DNA of 64,000 nt, from positions 620,001 to 684,000 of the forward strand of contig CAWCDJ010000001.1 of NCBI GenBank assembly GCA_963794265.1, written 5' to 3'. Source of the DNA: CAWCDJ01 sp963794265 (lineage in GTDB: Bacteria; Acidobacteriota; Terriglobia; Bryobacterales; Bryobacteraceae). How positions within the stretch are numbered: position 1 is the first letter of the stretch; each line of letters starts with the position of its first letter. Shown here piece after piece: positions 52,805-61,642 of the stretch. The notes under the pieces are model-generated. The model was not told the DNA's origin. It searched no databases and saw only the letters and a program-made list of their open reading frames with translations. The translations under genes were made by a program, and so were the position numbers.

Positions 52805-53443
52805 ATGTACAATCCGGCTGCATTTCGCGAAGAAGAGCCCGAGAACATCCGTGCAGTGATCGAAAGATACCCGCTGGCAACCCTGGTGACGGTGGGAGCG
52901 GGCGGAATTACGGCAAGTCACTTGCCCATGATCTACGATCCGGCGGCCGGGAGTGCGGGTGTGCTTCGGGGGCATCTCGCGCGAGCCAACCCGCAATGGC
53001 GCGACGCCGCGCCTGGGGAGGCTCTGGCGATCTTCAGCGGACCGGATCATTACATCAGCCCCGGCTGGTACCCCTCCAAACAGGAACACGGCAAGGTGGT
53101 TCCGACATGGAACTACGTGGCGGTGCATGCGCGCGGGACGGTCCGCTTCGTGGAAGATCCGGCGTGGCTGCTGGCGAACGTCAAGGCCCTCACCGACCTG
53201 CACGAGAAGCGGCAGGGTACCGGTTGGAAGGTGGAGGACGCGCCGGCCTCGTTCATCGACAGCATGGTACAGGCAATCGTAGGAGTCGAACTGGCCATCA
53301 CCGGTTGGGAAGGCAAAGCCAAAGCCAGCCAGAACCGTTCCGCCGCCGACCGCGAAGGCGTCATCGCGGCCCTGGAGCGGTTGCCGGCAACCGCCGCGCG
53401 GGAGATGGCGCAGGTGGTAAAGGCCAAACTGGGGAAAGCGTAG
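52805..53443 (+). CDS. paiB: PaiB-like FMN-binding negative regulator
   Basis: A 212-residue PaiB-family protein starting MYNPAAFREEEPENIRAVIE at ATG 52805 (the frame runs open from 52712). It has the flavin-split-barrel features: HLPMIYDP, FSGPDHYISPGWYPSK, VPTWNYVAVHARG and IVGVELAITGWEGKAKASQNR, which are the conserved blocks of PaiB (negative regulator of sporulation and degradative enzymes in Bacillus). Neither paiA nor another regulator is near. A terminator-like hairpin overlaps the stop codon. Confidence 0.92.
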   Translation: MYNPAAFREEEPENIRAVIERYPLATLVTVGAGGITASHLPMIYDPAAGSAGVLRGHLARANPQWRDAAPGEALAIFSGPDHYISPGWYPSKQEHGKVVPTWNYVAVHARGTVRFVEDPAWLLANVKALTDLHEKRQGTGWKVEDAPASFIDSMVQAIVGVELAITGWEGKAKASQNRSAADREGVIAALERLPATAAREMAQVVKAKLGKA

Positions 53444-53495
53444 CCTCGAACCCGTCCCATGCTGCCGATTCGGCCGGTGCTACGCTTCTCTTTTA
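53436..53495 (+). terminator. Terminator-like hairpin after paiB
   Basis: AAGCGTAGC (53436-53444, containing the paiB stop) pairs perfectly with GCTACGCTT (53480-53488), followed by CTCTTTT. The 35-nt loop is long, so it is a plausible but weak intrinsic terminator. Confidence 0.5.
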
Positions 53496-53496
53496 A

Positions 53497-53546
53497 TCGA
53501 TGACGAATTTCTGCCGGGTTTTGATCGATGACGAGTTTCTGCCGGG
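53497..53546. repeat. Two-copy tandem repeat
   Basis: ATCGATGACGAATTTCTGCC-GGG at 53497-53519 is repeated with one mismatch at 53524-53546 (period 27). It sits between paiB and the convergent beta-propeller gene. No function is evident. Confidence 0.6.
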
Positions 53547-53557
53547 CCCGAAGAGCT

Positions 53558-54580
53558 CTACCGAACGAGCGTTCCGCTAGTCAGGTACCAAACGTCAGGC
53601 TCCAAAGTTCGCTCGGTGATCAAGTTCCCGGTCACGGCGTCGAGTTTGACGATACGAACCGTCTTCCAAGCCTTGTCGCCCACATCGAGCCCATAAAGAT
53701 ACCGTCCATCGTCACTGGACACCAACTGGCGGAAGTGCATCGCCGGAGCGAGTCTGCCGAGCACGGTACCGGTCTCAGGATCGGCGAGCAAATAACCGCC
53801 GGCGAGATTACAGAATCCGTCCGATTTCATTCCGAACCCTGCGAAGATCGCCACCTTCTTTCCCGCTGCAATCACCGAGTATGGCGCGGGCTCGCAATCC
53901 GGAAATGGAAATCCCGATGTAGCAGCCAGCGGCACAGCTGGACCGAGTTTGGCGTCCTCTAACCCGACACTTCGCAAGGTGGGCCGGCCGCCCTGCACCT
54001 GGAGCAGGTAATACTGCTCTCCCACCCATACACCGGCGATCGGCTGGTTCCGCGGCAACGGCTGGCTCGCAATCCGCGCCCCTTGGGCAGCATCGAAGAG
54101 ATCCAGCGACGGTGAGGGGAAGTTCGTCACCCCAAAGATCCGTGTGCCATCAGGTGAGGGCTGCAGATCATAAACGCCGGGTGCCTTCCAAGTCGGCCGC
54201 CGCTCCAGTGTGGACGATTCGAAGCTCTCGATCCCAACATTCCCGCGCTGCATGTAAACACGGCCGGCAGACGGCGTGGCTCGCAGCACCGGGAAATTCA
54301 GGTACATCAGGTGCAGTGTGGCCAGGTCGAGCGCGTACAACGCGCAGCAGCCCTCGCCAGGGTTTTTCGGAGCGCTCAGATACAACCGGGTACCCGAGGG
54401 GTCAGCCGCGACGCTCTCGGTATTGGCGGGCGTCGAAGTACGGAAAACGGTGGCCAGTGTTGCCGGATCGAACGCTTCGATCCATCCGCCGCGGCGGCTG
54501 GTTAGTAGCACCGGGTCGGCAGCGGACGCAGCGGCCGAGGTTAAAAGTGCGAACGTGAGGGACAGCAGGACTACACGCAT
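53558..54580 (-). CDS. Exported beta-propeller protein (YncE-like)
   Basis: A 340-residue protein with signal peptide (LLSLTFALLTSAAASA). The mature part has repeated strands of the seven-bladed beta-propeller kind: GGWIEAFDPATLATVF, SVAADPSGTRLYLSAPK, LQPSPDGTRIFGVTNF, YLLADPETGTVLGRL and VSSDDGRYLYGLDVGD. YncE-type proteins bind ligands or partners in the periplasm; no catalytic motif is seen. It is a monocistronic gene in the minus direction. Confidence 0.82.
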   Translation of the reverse strand: MRVVLLSLTFALLTSAAASAADPVLLTSRRGGWIEAFDPATLATVFRTSTPANTESVAADPSGTRLYLSAPKNPGEGCCALYALDLATLHLMYLNFPVLRATPSAGRVYMQRGNVGIESFESSTLERRPTWKAPGVYDLQPSPDGTRIFGVTNFPSPSLDLFDAAQGARIASQPLPRNQPIAGVWVGEQYYLLQVQGGRPTLRSVGLEDAKLGPAVPLAATSGFPFPDCEPAPYSVIAAGKKVAIFAGFGMKSDGFCNLAGGYLLADPETGTVLGRLAPAMHFRQLVSSDDGRYLYGLDVGDKAWKTVRIVKLDAVTGNLITERTLEPDVWYLTSGTLVR

Positions 54581-54678
54581 ACTCGTTCCCTCTTAATCTC
54601 GATGATAGCGCTACGGTGTGATGGTCAAATGTGCATGCCAGGCAAGAGGTCTTTATCGGACGCTTACCAGCCTCGGAT

Positions 54679-55668
54679 TCAGCGCTCGCTATCGAGCATC
54701 CGCATCTGGGCTTCGCCATAGCGCGCGCCGGCGACGCGCTCCGGAGGGATGGCGCGCTCGACGCCCGCCAGATCTTCGGGCGACAACGCCACGTCGAGCG
54801 CCGCCAGAGATTCGCTAAGCTGCGCGCGGGTTCGGGCACCGACGACGGGAACGATATCGGAGCCTTGGGCCAGCACCCACGCAATCGCCAACTGCGCGGC
54901 GCTGGCGCCCTTCTCCGCCGCCATGGAGCCGAGAGCGGCGATCAGCGGGCGGTTACGCTGGTAGTTCTCGCCGGTGAAACGGGGGAAATGGGCGCGCAGG
55001 TCTCCGTCGCCGGCCGGGCGGGAATCGGTGAGCAGACCCCTGGAGAGCACCCCGTAAGCGGTGGTCGCGATGCCTAGTTCGCGAAGTGCCGGGAGAATCT
55101 CCCGTTCCACCCCGCGGCTCACCAGTGAATACTCGATCTGCAGGTCGCAAATGGGATGGACCGCGGCGGCGCGCCGGATGGTGGCGGCCCCAACCTCCGA
55201 CAGGCCAATGTAGCGGACATATCCGGATTGCACCAGGCCGGCAATAGCGCCGATGGTCTCTTCGATAGGCACCTGGGGGTCGAGGCGGGAGAGGCGGTAG
55301 ATGTCGATGTAATCGGTGTGCAGGCGCTGCAGGCTGTAGGCGGCGAAATTGCGGACGGCTTCGGGACGGCCGTCCACGCCGATGAAGGCGCCGCCCGGAG
55401 CGCGCATGGCGCCGAACTTGACGGAGAGCAGAACGCGGTCCCGGCGGCCCTGAAGCGCGCGGCCGAGCAGCATTTCGTTGTGCCCCATTCCGTAGAAGTC
55501 GCCGGTGTCGAGAAGGTTGACGCCGCAATCGACGGCGGCGTGTATGGTGGCGATGCTTTCGGCCTCATCGCTGGGGCCGTACATGCCGGACATTCCCATG
55601 CAGCCGAGCGCGATGGCGGAGACGGTGGGGCCGGCGGCGCCCAATCGTCTTTCAGAGAGCGGGGTCAT
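54679..55668 (-). CDS. Aldo/keto reductase with altered catalytic tetrad
   Basis: TIM-barrel NADPH-dependent reductase fold, 329 residues. The tetrad residues Asp and Tyr (LLDTGDFYG) and Lys (VLLSVKFG) are present, but the catalytic His position, normally in a YxxH motif before RxDP, is Ser here (DIYRLSRLDPQVPIEETIG). The NADP-binding end VPVVGARTRAQLSES is normal. The same His loss is known to me from a subgroup with YRPARLDP, so activity is uncertain. ATG 55668 fits. Confidence 0.87.
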   Translation of the reverse strand: MTPLSERRLGAAGPTVSAIALGCMGMSGMYGPSDEAESIATIHAAVDCGVNLLDTGDFYGMGHNEMLLGRALQGRRDRVLLSVKFGAMRAPGGAFIGVDGRPEAVRNFAAYSLQRLHTDYIDIYRLSRLDPQVPIEETIGAIAGLVQSGYVRYIGLSEVGAATIRRAAAVHPICDLQIEYSLVSRGVEREILPALRELGIATTAYGVLSRGLLTDSRPAGDGDLRAHFPRFTGENYQRNRPLIAALGSMAAEKGASAAQLAIAWVLAQGSDIVPVVGARTRAQLSESLAALDVALSPEDLAGVERAIPPERVAGARYGEAQMRMLDSER

Positions 55669-55730
55669 CCCTTACATGGTACCCGCGCCGGGGTTCGTAT
55701 GCCGGCCACCGGGCCCCGCCGCCTGGCGAT

Positions 55731-55813
55731 CGCGGCTCTGTGAACCCATGTCGCCGGTCGCGCCTTAGCATTGTGTTTCACAGAGCCGCGACCGTCAGGC
55801 AGCGAGCCGCGAC
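55731..55813. repeat. REP-like palindromic element, copy 4
   Basis: CGCGGCTCTGTGAA (55731-55744) pairs perfectly over 14 bp with TTCACAGAGCCGCG (55777-55790), then ACCGTCAGGCAGCGAGCCGC follows. This is the most complete copy. It is in the 258-base gap between the divergent reductase and unknown genes; no separate promoter is clear there. Confidence 0.72.
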
Positions 55814-55926
55814 CTGCACCAGCTCGTTGAGCCGTGCACCCCAGGCGAATCGAAGTACACTCGCAGTCCGCCCGGCTGTTGTAAACTGGGCAACATTGGG
55901 TTGCCATTACAGCACAAGGAGGAGAA

Positions 55927-56520
55927 GTGGCATACGCATTAACCGGCGGACGCAAGGCCTACACGCAGGCAGATATTGAACTGGCTTTTCGCGAAATGGA
56001 CACGAACCTTTCGCAGGGAGCGAATCTCGATCCAAACACCGGTATCTATCGATTGGGATCGACCTTTGGCAAGGGGAAGTTTGGGCTTCAACCCAACCCC
56101 CACGCCGGCATTCACGGCGCCGACGAGCTACATAACCATCCGCTATTCGCGAAAGCACGCGTCACCACGGGCGACGCCACCACCCACAGCACCATGGACC
56201 ACACCCAGATGGTGGTTGCTCTCGTGACCGCGTTCAACGATCCCGCCATGCAACCATTCCTCGCGCAGTTGGATAACGGTCAGGCCGCGGTGAACGTGAA
56301 CGTGAACTACAACGTGAGCCCCGGAACCTGCAATATTTTCGCCGCGGGGGCCGGGGGTGCGGTGAATTCGACCTTGAACGCGGCAGTGTTGGCGCTGGTG
56401 CTCAAGATCAGAAAGAACCCCAATAATGCGACAGTACCGATCATCCAGACATCGATTCCCTACGCGGTAGCCCAGCAGGTAAAGACCAAGAAGGGAGCCG
56501 TTGTCGGTATCACCGTATAG
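55927..56520 (+). CDS. Unknown protein upstream of methyltransferase-TPR gene
   Basis: A 197-residue cytoplasmic protein starting at GTG 55927 with a strong GGAGGAG ribosome-binding site. It has no signal peptide. Noteworthy: an His-rich middle (GIHGADELHNHPLF, TTHSTMDHTQMVV), a Gly/Ala-rich GTCNIFAAGAGGAVNSTL and a basic C-terminal LKIRKNPNNATV. I cannot place it in any family. Its stop is within a few bases of the following methyltransferase gene start, and the two are probably co-expressed. Confidence 0.72.
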   Translation: MAYALTGGRKAYTQADIELAFREMDTNLSQGANLDPNTGIYRLGSTFGKGKFGLQPNPHAGIHGADELHNHPLFAKARVTTGDATTHSTMDHTQMVVALVTAFNDPAMQPFLAQLDNGQAAVNVNVNYNVSPGTCNIFAAGAGGAVNSTLNAAVLALVLKIRKNPNNATVPIIQTSIPYAVAQQVKTKKGAVVGITV

Positions 56521-56521
56521 G

Positions 56522-58111
56522 ATGATGGACGCACCGTGGTCGAGGCTATCTGAAGCGGAAATCTGGCTTCGCCAGCGGACCTACTACGAGCAGGTCGGCC
56601 GTGAGGCGTTTCAGCCCGGGGGCATTCCGTTTCAGATCACCTCGAATCCGGCGATCAGCCACGCCTACGCGAGCATGGCGGCGGCCTGGATCTCGGATTG
56701 GTATCGAGCCGGAGAGGGCGGCGGCATCAACCCGGGCGAACCGGTCTATATCCTGGAGCTTGGCCCGGGGACCGGCCAGCTCACGTTTTACTTCACTCAG
56801 GATTTAAGACGGCTCATGGAGCGGAACGGGCTGGGCCACCTCCGCACGTGCCATGTCTGCGCCGATCTGAGCGCGCGATTGCTCGGCCACCTCGCAGAAC
56901 ACGAGGCCCTCGAGCCGTTCGTCAAAGACGGGCTTCTGGATTTCGCCGTCCTGGACGCCGCGAACCCGGAGCCCCCCAGGCTTCTCCACGCAGCCAAGAC
57001 CCTGACGCGCGAGACGCTGGCAAACCCGCTGATCGTGATTGCCAATTACGTTTTCGACAGCATTCCGCAAGACTGCTTCTCCGCGCGCGGAGGCTGCCTG
57101 TACGAAAGCGCGGTTCAAGTCGATAGCACCAAGGGCGGCTGTGCGAGAGACGCCCGGCTCGGGTTCCGGCAGCGCCCCACTTCGACGCCGTATTACGACG
57201 ACCCGGAACTCGACTGCCTTCTGGAAAGCTCCCGCAGGCGCGACGAACCATTGATCCTGTTTCCGGTGGCGGGGCTGAAGCTGCTTAAGTGGCTCTGGCA
57301 GCTTGCCGGCGGGCGCCTGCTTCTGCTGACGGCCGATAAGGGGTACCAGACCGGCGATGCGGTGGCTTTCCCGGGGGTCGAATTTCACGACGACAACTGC
57401 CTTTCGATGATGGTGAACTTCGGTGCGCTCGAAGAGTTCTGGATCGGGCGCGGCGGCCGGTTTTACGTACCGCCGAGCGAGAGCAGATTCCTCACGATCG
57501 CCGCCGCGGAAGCAGGGCTTCCGCCCGCCGGCAGCGCCGGGGTGGCGCAGAGTTTCGCCGAGCACATTCTGGACCGCAACCCGGAGGACTGGGACGTATG
57601 GAGTTGGCGGGCGGTGCGAGACGCTCACCTGTACTCGGTGGCGGAGATCCTCGCTTGTCTGCGGCTCTCCCGTTGGGATCCGGCTGTTTTTCGCGATTTC
57701 TTTCCGGCCCTTCTGCGGGCAGCCGCCGGGATTTCGGATTCCGAGAAGGCCCAGGTGATCGAGGCGACCCGCAAATCGCTGGGCCGGTACTACCATTTAA
57801 ACGAAATTCCCAACCTGGCTTTCCAGGGAGGATCGATTCTTTACGAGCTGGGAGTGTATCCGGAAGCGCTGGCGGCCCTGGAATGGTCGCAGCGCTTGAG
57901 CGGGCCGCTTCCGGCCACCAGTTTCCAGATTGGCCGTTGTCTCTACCGGCTGGGAAGAAAGGCCGAAGCCCTGCGGGCCATCCGCAACGCCCTGGAGACC
58001 GAGCCGAAATTCGAAGACTACCTGCTGGCCACCGGCATCCTTCCCGAGCGCCGGGCCGCTGCACTGGCGGCCATGCTCGAATGGGAGATCAGCCTGGATA
58101 CGCGGCCCTAG
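56522..58111 (+). CDS. MidA-like methyltransferase with TPR tail
   Basis: A 529-residue protein. The N-terminal half has the SAM-binding ILELGPGTGQLTFYFTQDL and the surrounding blocks (NPAISHAYASMAAAWISDW, VIANYVFDSIPQD) of MidA/NDUFAF7-type (COG1565) methyltransferases. The C-terminal third has TPR-like helices (GGSILYELGVYPEALAAL, IGRCLYRLGRKAEALRAI). MidA-type enzymes methylate arginine on proteins. ATG 56522 or 56525 is chosen; a TTG at 56501 behind GGGAG is possible and would overlap the upstream gene. The upstream 197-residue protein is a candidate partner. Confidence 0.78.
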   Translation: MMDAPWSRLSEAEIWLRQRTYYEQVGREAFQPGGIPFQITSNPAISHAYASMAAAWISDWYRAGEGGGINPGEPVYILELGPGTGQLTFYFTQDLRRLMERNGLGHLRTCHVCADLSARLLGHLAEHEALEPFVKDGLLDFAVLDAANPEPPRLLHAAKTLTRETLANPLIVIANYVFDSIPQDCFSARGGCLYESAVQVDSTKGGCARDARLGFRQRPTSTPYYDDPELDCLLESSRRRDEPLILFPVAGLKLLKWLWQLAGGRLLLLTADKGYQTGDAVAFPGVEFHDDNCLSMMVNFGALEEFWIGRGGRFYVPPSESRFLTIAAAEAGLPPAGSAGVAQSFAEHILDRNPEDWDVWSWRAVRDAHLYSVAEILACLRLSRWDPAVFRDFFPALLRAAAGISDSEKAQVIEATRKSLGRYYHLNEIPNLAFQGGSILYELGVYPEALAALEWSQRLSGPLPATSFQIGRCLYRLGRKAEALRAIRNALETEPKFEDYLLATGILPERRAAALAAMLEWEISLDTRP

Positions 58112-58121
58112 ACCTGGCGCG

Positions 58122-59693
58122 TCACGGAACCAGCCGCCGGCAGGCGTCGGTTTCGGAGCGGATGGAGGCCAGGGCTGTGCGCAAATCCCCGGCGAGCGTG
58201 GGCGCGGCGGCATGGTCGCGGGTGGCGCCGAGCAGCGTGGTCAGCAACAGATCGGCGCGCCGGGCCGTGCGGAAAAGGTCTTCCGTGGCGGCCTGCCACG
58301 GCTCGGCCGCCTGTACGGACGGTGTGCCGGCCGGCCCCAGGACGGGCGCCAGCGCATGTTCGATCGAGGCCGTCTGCGCCGCCAGCGCGGCCAGATGGGC
58401 GCGGGCCAGATCGTGCAGCACGGCGCGGTCCTTCGCGTTCATGGACGCCTCGGTCCTGGCGGGAAAGCGCTGGGCGAGCGAGCGGAGCGCGTAGACCCGC
58501 GCCATGGCGGCGTCGTTCCAATCGAGCAGTTGCGCGCTGATGCGCTCGAACTCCGCGCGGCCTCCCCAGACCTGCTCGAGGCGTGCCTCGAGCCCGGTGG
58601 GCTTCGTTACGGGTGACGAAGCCTCGCCGGGCGCGGGCTGTTGCTCTTGCGGGAGCGGGGATGCTGCGGGGTCCGAAAACTGTACCGCCACGTAGGGTAG
58701 CGGGTCGAGAGCCTGATGAATCTGCTGCCGGCGTTCGGGAGGAATGCCAATGCCGCTGACCAGAATGCGGCCGCCGGAAAGGTTGATGTCGAGGGGATCT
58801 CCGAGGTCAGCCCCGATCTCGTGCAGCGCGGCTACCACCGCCAGTTGCTCCGAAACCGAGGCCGTGCCCTCGGGTATGACGGGCTGGCTTGGTACAACCC
58901 GCCGAACCGGCGCGCCGGCGTTCGGCTCCTCAACCGGAGCTTCCGCCGACTCGGTCAATTCCACCCAATCCTGGTTGCGAAATTCAAAGCGCCCCTCCAC
59001 AGGATGGAAATCTGTGGTGCGGAGGGTGAGGCTGGCGGCCGCCAGGTCGCCTTGGGCCGCCACCGTGCGGATACGGTAGCAGCGGTCGAAAGGCGGTTCG
59101 GCGGTGGTGATGGTTTCCACCTGGTCGGTCTTGACCGTTTGGGCATTCCGCCAAGCCTGGTAGGAGGCCGCGCTCAACGGCTGTTCCGCCGGGTAGTGGG
59201 CCTTGACGAACAGGGCGCGGATTTCGGGCGCATTCTCATAGCGCGCGACGCGGTTCCTGGTGCGGACCCGGATGCGGCGATGCTCGGCCGGCGAGGAGGC
59301 GGAGGCGGCGACCGCCTTTCGCAGCAGTGCGGCAGCTTCGACCGAGGGCGTCCCGCGGAAGTGATAGAACAGACCGGCCGCCAGAACCACCGCCGCCGCC
59401 GCGGCCATAACCCAGCGGCGATACGGCCGTTCCGCCGACAACTCCGCGTCGATGCGGGCGAAACCGCGGGTGAGATCGCGCCAGGGCGCGGGCGGCAACT
59501 GAGCCGCCATCATCCCGGCGCGGTAGCGCACGCAATCGTCCGCCGTCTTTCGGAACTCTTCGATTTCGGAACGGCACTGCCAGCAGCCGGCGAGGTGTTC
59601 CTCCACCGCGCGCCCGGCCCGCGCGGAAAGTTCGCCGTCGAAGTAGAGCAGCAGCACATCCTGGCCCGGATGCCCGCCCGGATAGCTACTCAT
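58122..59693 (-). CDS. Zinc-finger anti-sigma factor with large sensor part
   Basis: A 523-residue protein. N-terminal zinc anti-sigma motif HxxxCxxC as HLAGCWQC near residues 33-40, a single transmembrane helix (WVMAAAAAVVLAAGLFYHF) near 93-111, then about 410 extracytoplasmic residues. The latter has VEAAALLRKAVAASAS, beta-rich middle strands and a helical C-terminal half (LEARLEQVWGGRAEFERISA) of unknown fold. Its start overlaps the stop of the ECF sigma gene, so the pair is a cognate set. It is much larger than the first anti-sigma factor in this window. Confidence 0.85.
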   Translation of the reverse strand: MSSYPGGHPGQDVLLLYFDGELSARAGRAVEEHLAGCWQCRSEIEEFRKTADDCVRYRAGMMAAQLPPAPWRDLTRGFARIDAELSAERPYRRWVMAAAAAVVLAAGLFYHFRGTPSVEAAALLRKAVAASASSPAEHRRIRVRTRNRVARYENAPEIRALFVKAHYPAEQPLSAASYQAWRNAQTVKTDQVETITTAEPPFDRCYRIRTVAAQGDLAAASLTLRTTDFHPVEGRFEFRNQDWVELTESAEAPVEEPNAGAPVRRVVPSQPVIPEGTASVSEQLAVVAALHEIGADLGDPLDINLSGGRILVSGIGIPPERRQQIHQALDPLPYVAVQFSDPAASPLPQEQQPAPGEASSPVTKPTGLEARLEQVWGGRAEFERISAQLLDWNDAAMARVYALRSLAQRFPARTEASMNAKDRAVLHDLARAHLAALAAQTASIEHALAPVLGPAGTPSVQAAEPWQAATEDLFRTARRADLLLTTLLGATRDHAAAPTLAGDLRTALASIRSETDACRRLVP

Positions 59694-60240
59694 CCCGCAC
59701 CTTCCTCAGCCGCAGCATGGCGCGGCGCAGGAATTCCCCGACCGCCGAGGGGCTGATTCCCAACACGGAGGCGATCTCGGGATAGCGCAGGCCTTCCATC
59801 CGAAGAGAGAGGCAGCGCCGCTGCTGTTCGGACAGGCCTTCTATGGCGGTGTGGATGCGCCGCATGCGCTCATCGTCGAGCAATTGGCTTTCCGGATTAG
59901 CCGGACCCGCGCGGAGCGTCGCTTCCAGCACCGGGCCGAAGGACTCCTCCGAGACCTGTTTTTCCCGCACTTTCAGGCCGTAGTTGTGGGCCACCCGGAA
60001 GATCCAGCCGCGCGGATTCTCGATCCGCTCCCCCTTTTTCAGCGTGGCGTAGAGGCGTAGAAACACTTCCTGCGTAGCCTCCTGCGCCCCGGGCGGATAG
60101 AGACCCAGGGTCAACAGGTACCGGTAAATATCGTCCCGCGCTTCCACGAACAATTGCGCCACCCTGTCCTGCAACGCCGTGCTGGTTCGCTCTTGCCGGA
60201 AAATCCCCACTAGCGTTTCACCGATCGAAGACCCCGACAT
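59686..60240 (-). CDS. ECF-type RNA polymerase sigma factor
   Basis: A 184-residue sigma factor with region 2 (LFVEARDDIYRYLLTLGL, ATQEVFLRLYATLKKG) and region 4 (LSEQQRRCLSLRMEGLRY then PEIASVLGISPSAVGEFLRR). No other domain. The anti-sigma factor gene begins 8 bases before the end of this one. It is divergent from a GT2 gene. Regulon not visible; self-regulation is usual. Confidence 0.9.
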   Translation of the reverse strand: MSGSSIGETLVGIFRQERTSTALQDRVAQLFVEARDDIYRYLLTLGLYPPGAQEATQEVFLRLYATLKKGERIENPRGWIFRVAHNYGLKVREKQVSEESFGPVLEATLRAGPANPESQLLDDERMRRIHTAIEGLSEQQRRCLSLRMEGLRYPEIASVLGISPSAVGEFLRRAMLRLRKVRDE

Positions 60241-60381
60241 GATTACGAGCCATCACAAAGACTCCTGGCGCGCGAAATCCACTACAGGCGCGGAACATTT
60301 TTCACAGAAATCGCAGCCGGTTTCCCCTCAGTGTAGTTGAAAGCGGCGCGGCGGGGTCTTTGGAACGGACCGACAAACCAA

Positions 60382-61443
60382 GTGCCCGACCCGACCGTTG
60401 GCATTGCCATCGTAACCTGCAATAGTGCCCGGCATATCCGGCGTTGCCTGGAAGCCGTCTTCGAACAGGAAGACGTGTCCCTTCAGGTGGCCCTGGTGGA
60501 TAACGCCTCGACCGATGCTACTCGGCAGATTCTAAAAGAATTCAAGAGCCGCATCAAGGTTCTCCTCCAGAGCCGCAACCTGGGTTTTGCCGAGGGGCAG
60601 AACCGGGCTATCCGCGCGCTGAACACGGATTGGATACTCACTTTGAATCCCGACGTGCTGCTGCTGCCCGGCTTCATCCGCAAGCTGGTGGATGCGGGCG
60701 AGATGGATTCGGGCGCCGGGGCGGTCTGCGGAAAATTGAAGTCGATCGGGCCGGGGTTCCACCTTCTGAGCGAGCCCAGGATCGACTCCACCGGCATGTT
60801 CTTTACTCCGGCGATGCGCCATTTCGACCGCGGCTGGCACCAGCCGGACACCCCCAGTTTCGAACGGATGGAGTACGTGTTCGGGGCCAGTGCCGCGGCA
60901 GCGCTCTTTCGGCGGAAAATGATCGAAGACGTGGCGGTCGAAGGCAGTTTTTTCGACCCCGATTTCTTCGTCTACCGCGAAGATGCGGATGTGGCCTGGC
61001 GGGCGCAGTTGATGGGCTGGCGCTGCATCTATACCCCGGAAGCCGAGGCCTACCACGTGCGGACGGTGACCCAGGACAGCCGCCGCGGGCTGCCGGCGCT
61101 GATCAACATGCACTCGGTCAAAAACCGCTTCCTGATGCGGATCAAGAACGCCACGGGAGGCCTTTACCGCCGGTACTGGCTGCCCATGACCCTCCGCGAT
61201 CTGCTGGTGGTCGGCGGCGTGCTCCTCTGGGAGCAGGCTTCGCTCAGGGCGTTCTGGCACGTCGCCCGCTGTCTGCCGCGCGCGCTCAAGCAGCGGCAGC
61301 AAATCATGAGCCGCAAGCGGGTCAGCGATGAGGCCCTGGCGCGATGGTTCTCTTTCGAACCCTCCGCCGAACCGCTGGGTGAACTGCCCGTACGGCCGGT
61401 GGCCCATGCCCCGGGCCGCGGCCTTGCCGCCGTGCGATCATAG
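60382..61443 (+). CDS. Family 2 glycosyltransferase
   Basis: A GT-A glycosyltransferase, 353 residues from GTG 60382. It starts VGIAIVTCNSARHIRRCLEA; the acceptor-side blocks VDNASTDATR, LTLNPDVLL and VYREDADVAWRAQLMGW contain the DxD-type Asp residues. Proteins of this kind (rhamnosyl-like, WcaA type) add sugars to polysaccharides. The frame runs open to TTG 60337; the shorter start fits the domain boundary and neither has a clear ribosome-binding site. Monocistronic, no membrane helix. Confidence 0.85.
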   Translation: MPDPTVGIAIVTCNSARHIRRCLEAVFEQEDVSLQVALVDNASTDATRQILKEFKSRIKVLLQSRNLGFAEGQNRAIRALNTDWILTLNPDVLLLPGFIRKLVDAGEMDSGAGAVCGKLKSIGPGFHLLSEPRIDSTGMFFTPAMRHFDRGWHQPDTPSFERMEYVFGASAAAALFRRKMIEDVAVEGSFFDPDFFVYREDADVAWRAQLMGWRCIYTPEAEAYHVRTVTQDSRRGLPALINMHSVKNRFLMRIKNATGGLYRRYWLPMTLRDLLVVGGVLLWEQASLRAFWHVARCLPRALKQRQQIMSRKRVSDEALARWFSFEPSAEPLGELPVRPVAHAPGRGLAAVRS

Positions 61444-61535
61444 GAAAAATCCAAACCGGGGTTTCGCTATGAAGACGCCGCCGGACGGCAACTAAGGCGA
61501 CCCGGCGCCGCAGTGGATCGCCCCGGGGAGTCGCC

Positions 61536-61595
61536 GTGCTGGAGCGCGAAAAGGAACTGAAGCAGGACAAGAAGGATGCGGAAAAAACCCGGTAA
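61536..61595 (+). CDS. Possible very short ORF, 19 residues
   Basis: GTG 61536 with GGGGAG six bases upstream opens MLEREKELKQDKKDAEKTR, a very charged peptide ending at TAA 61595. It may be a leader or a remnant. The 199-base gap it lies in (61444-61642) otherwise shows no gene. Little supports it beyond the ribosome-binding site. Confidence 0.2.
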   Translation: MLEREKELKQDKKDAEKTR

Positions 61596-61642
61596 CCTTG
61601 AACGGGAAACGTTTCGCGGAATCGTTCGTCGGAAGGAATAGC

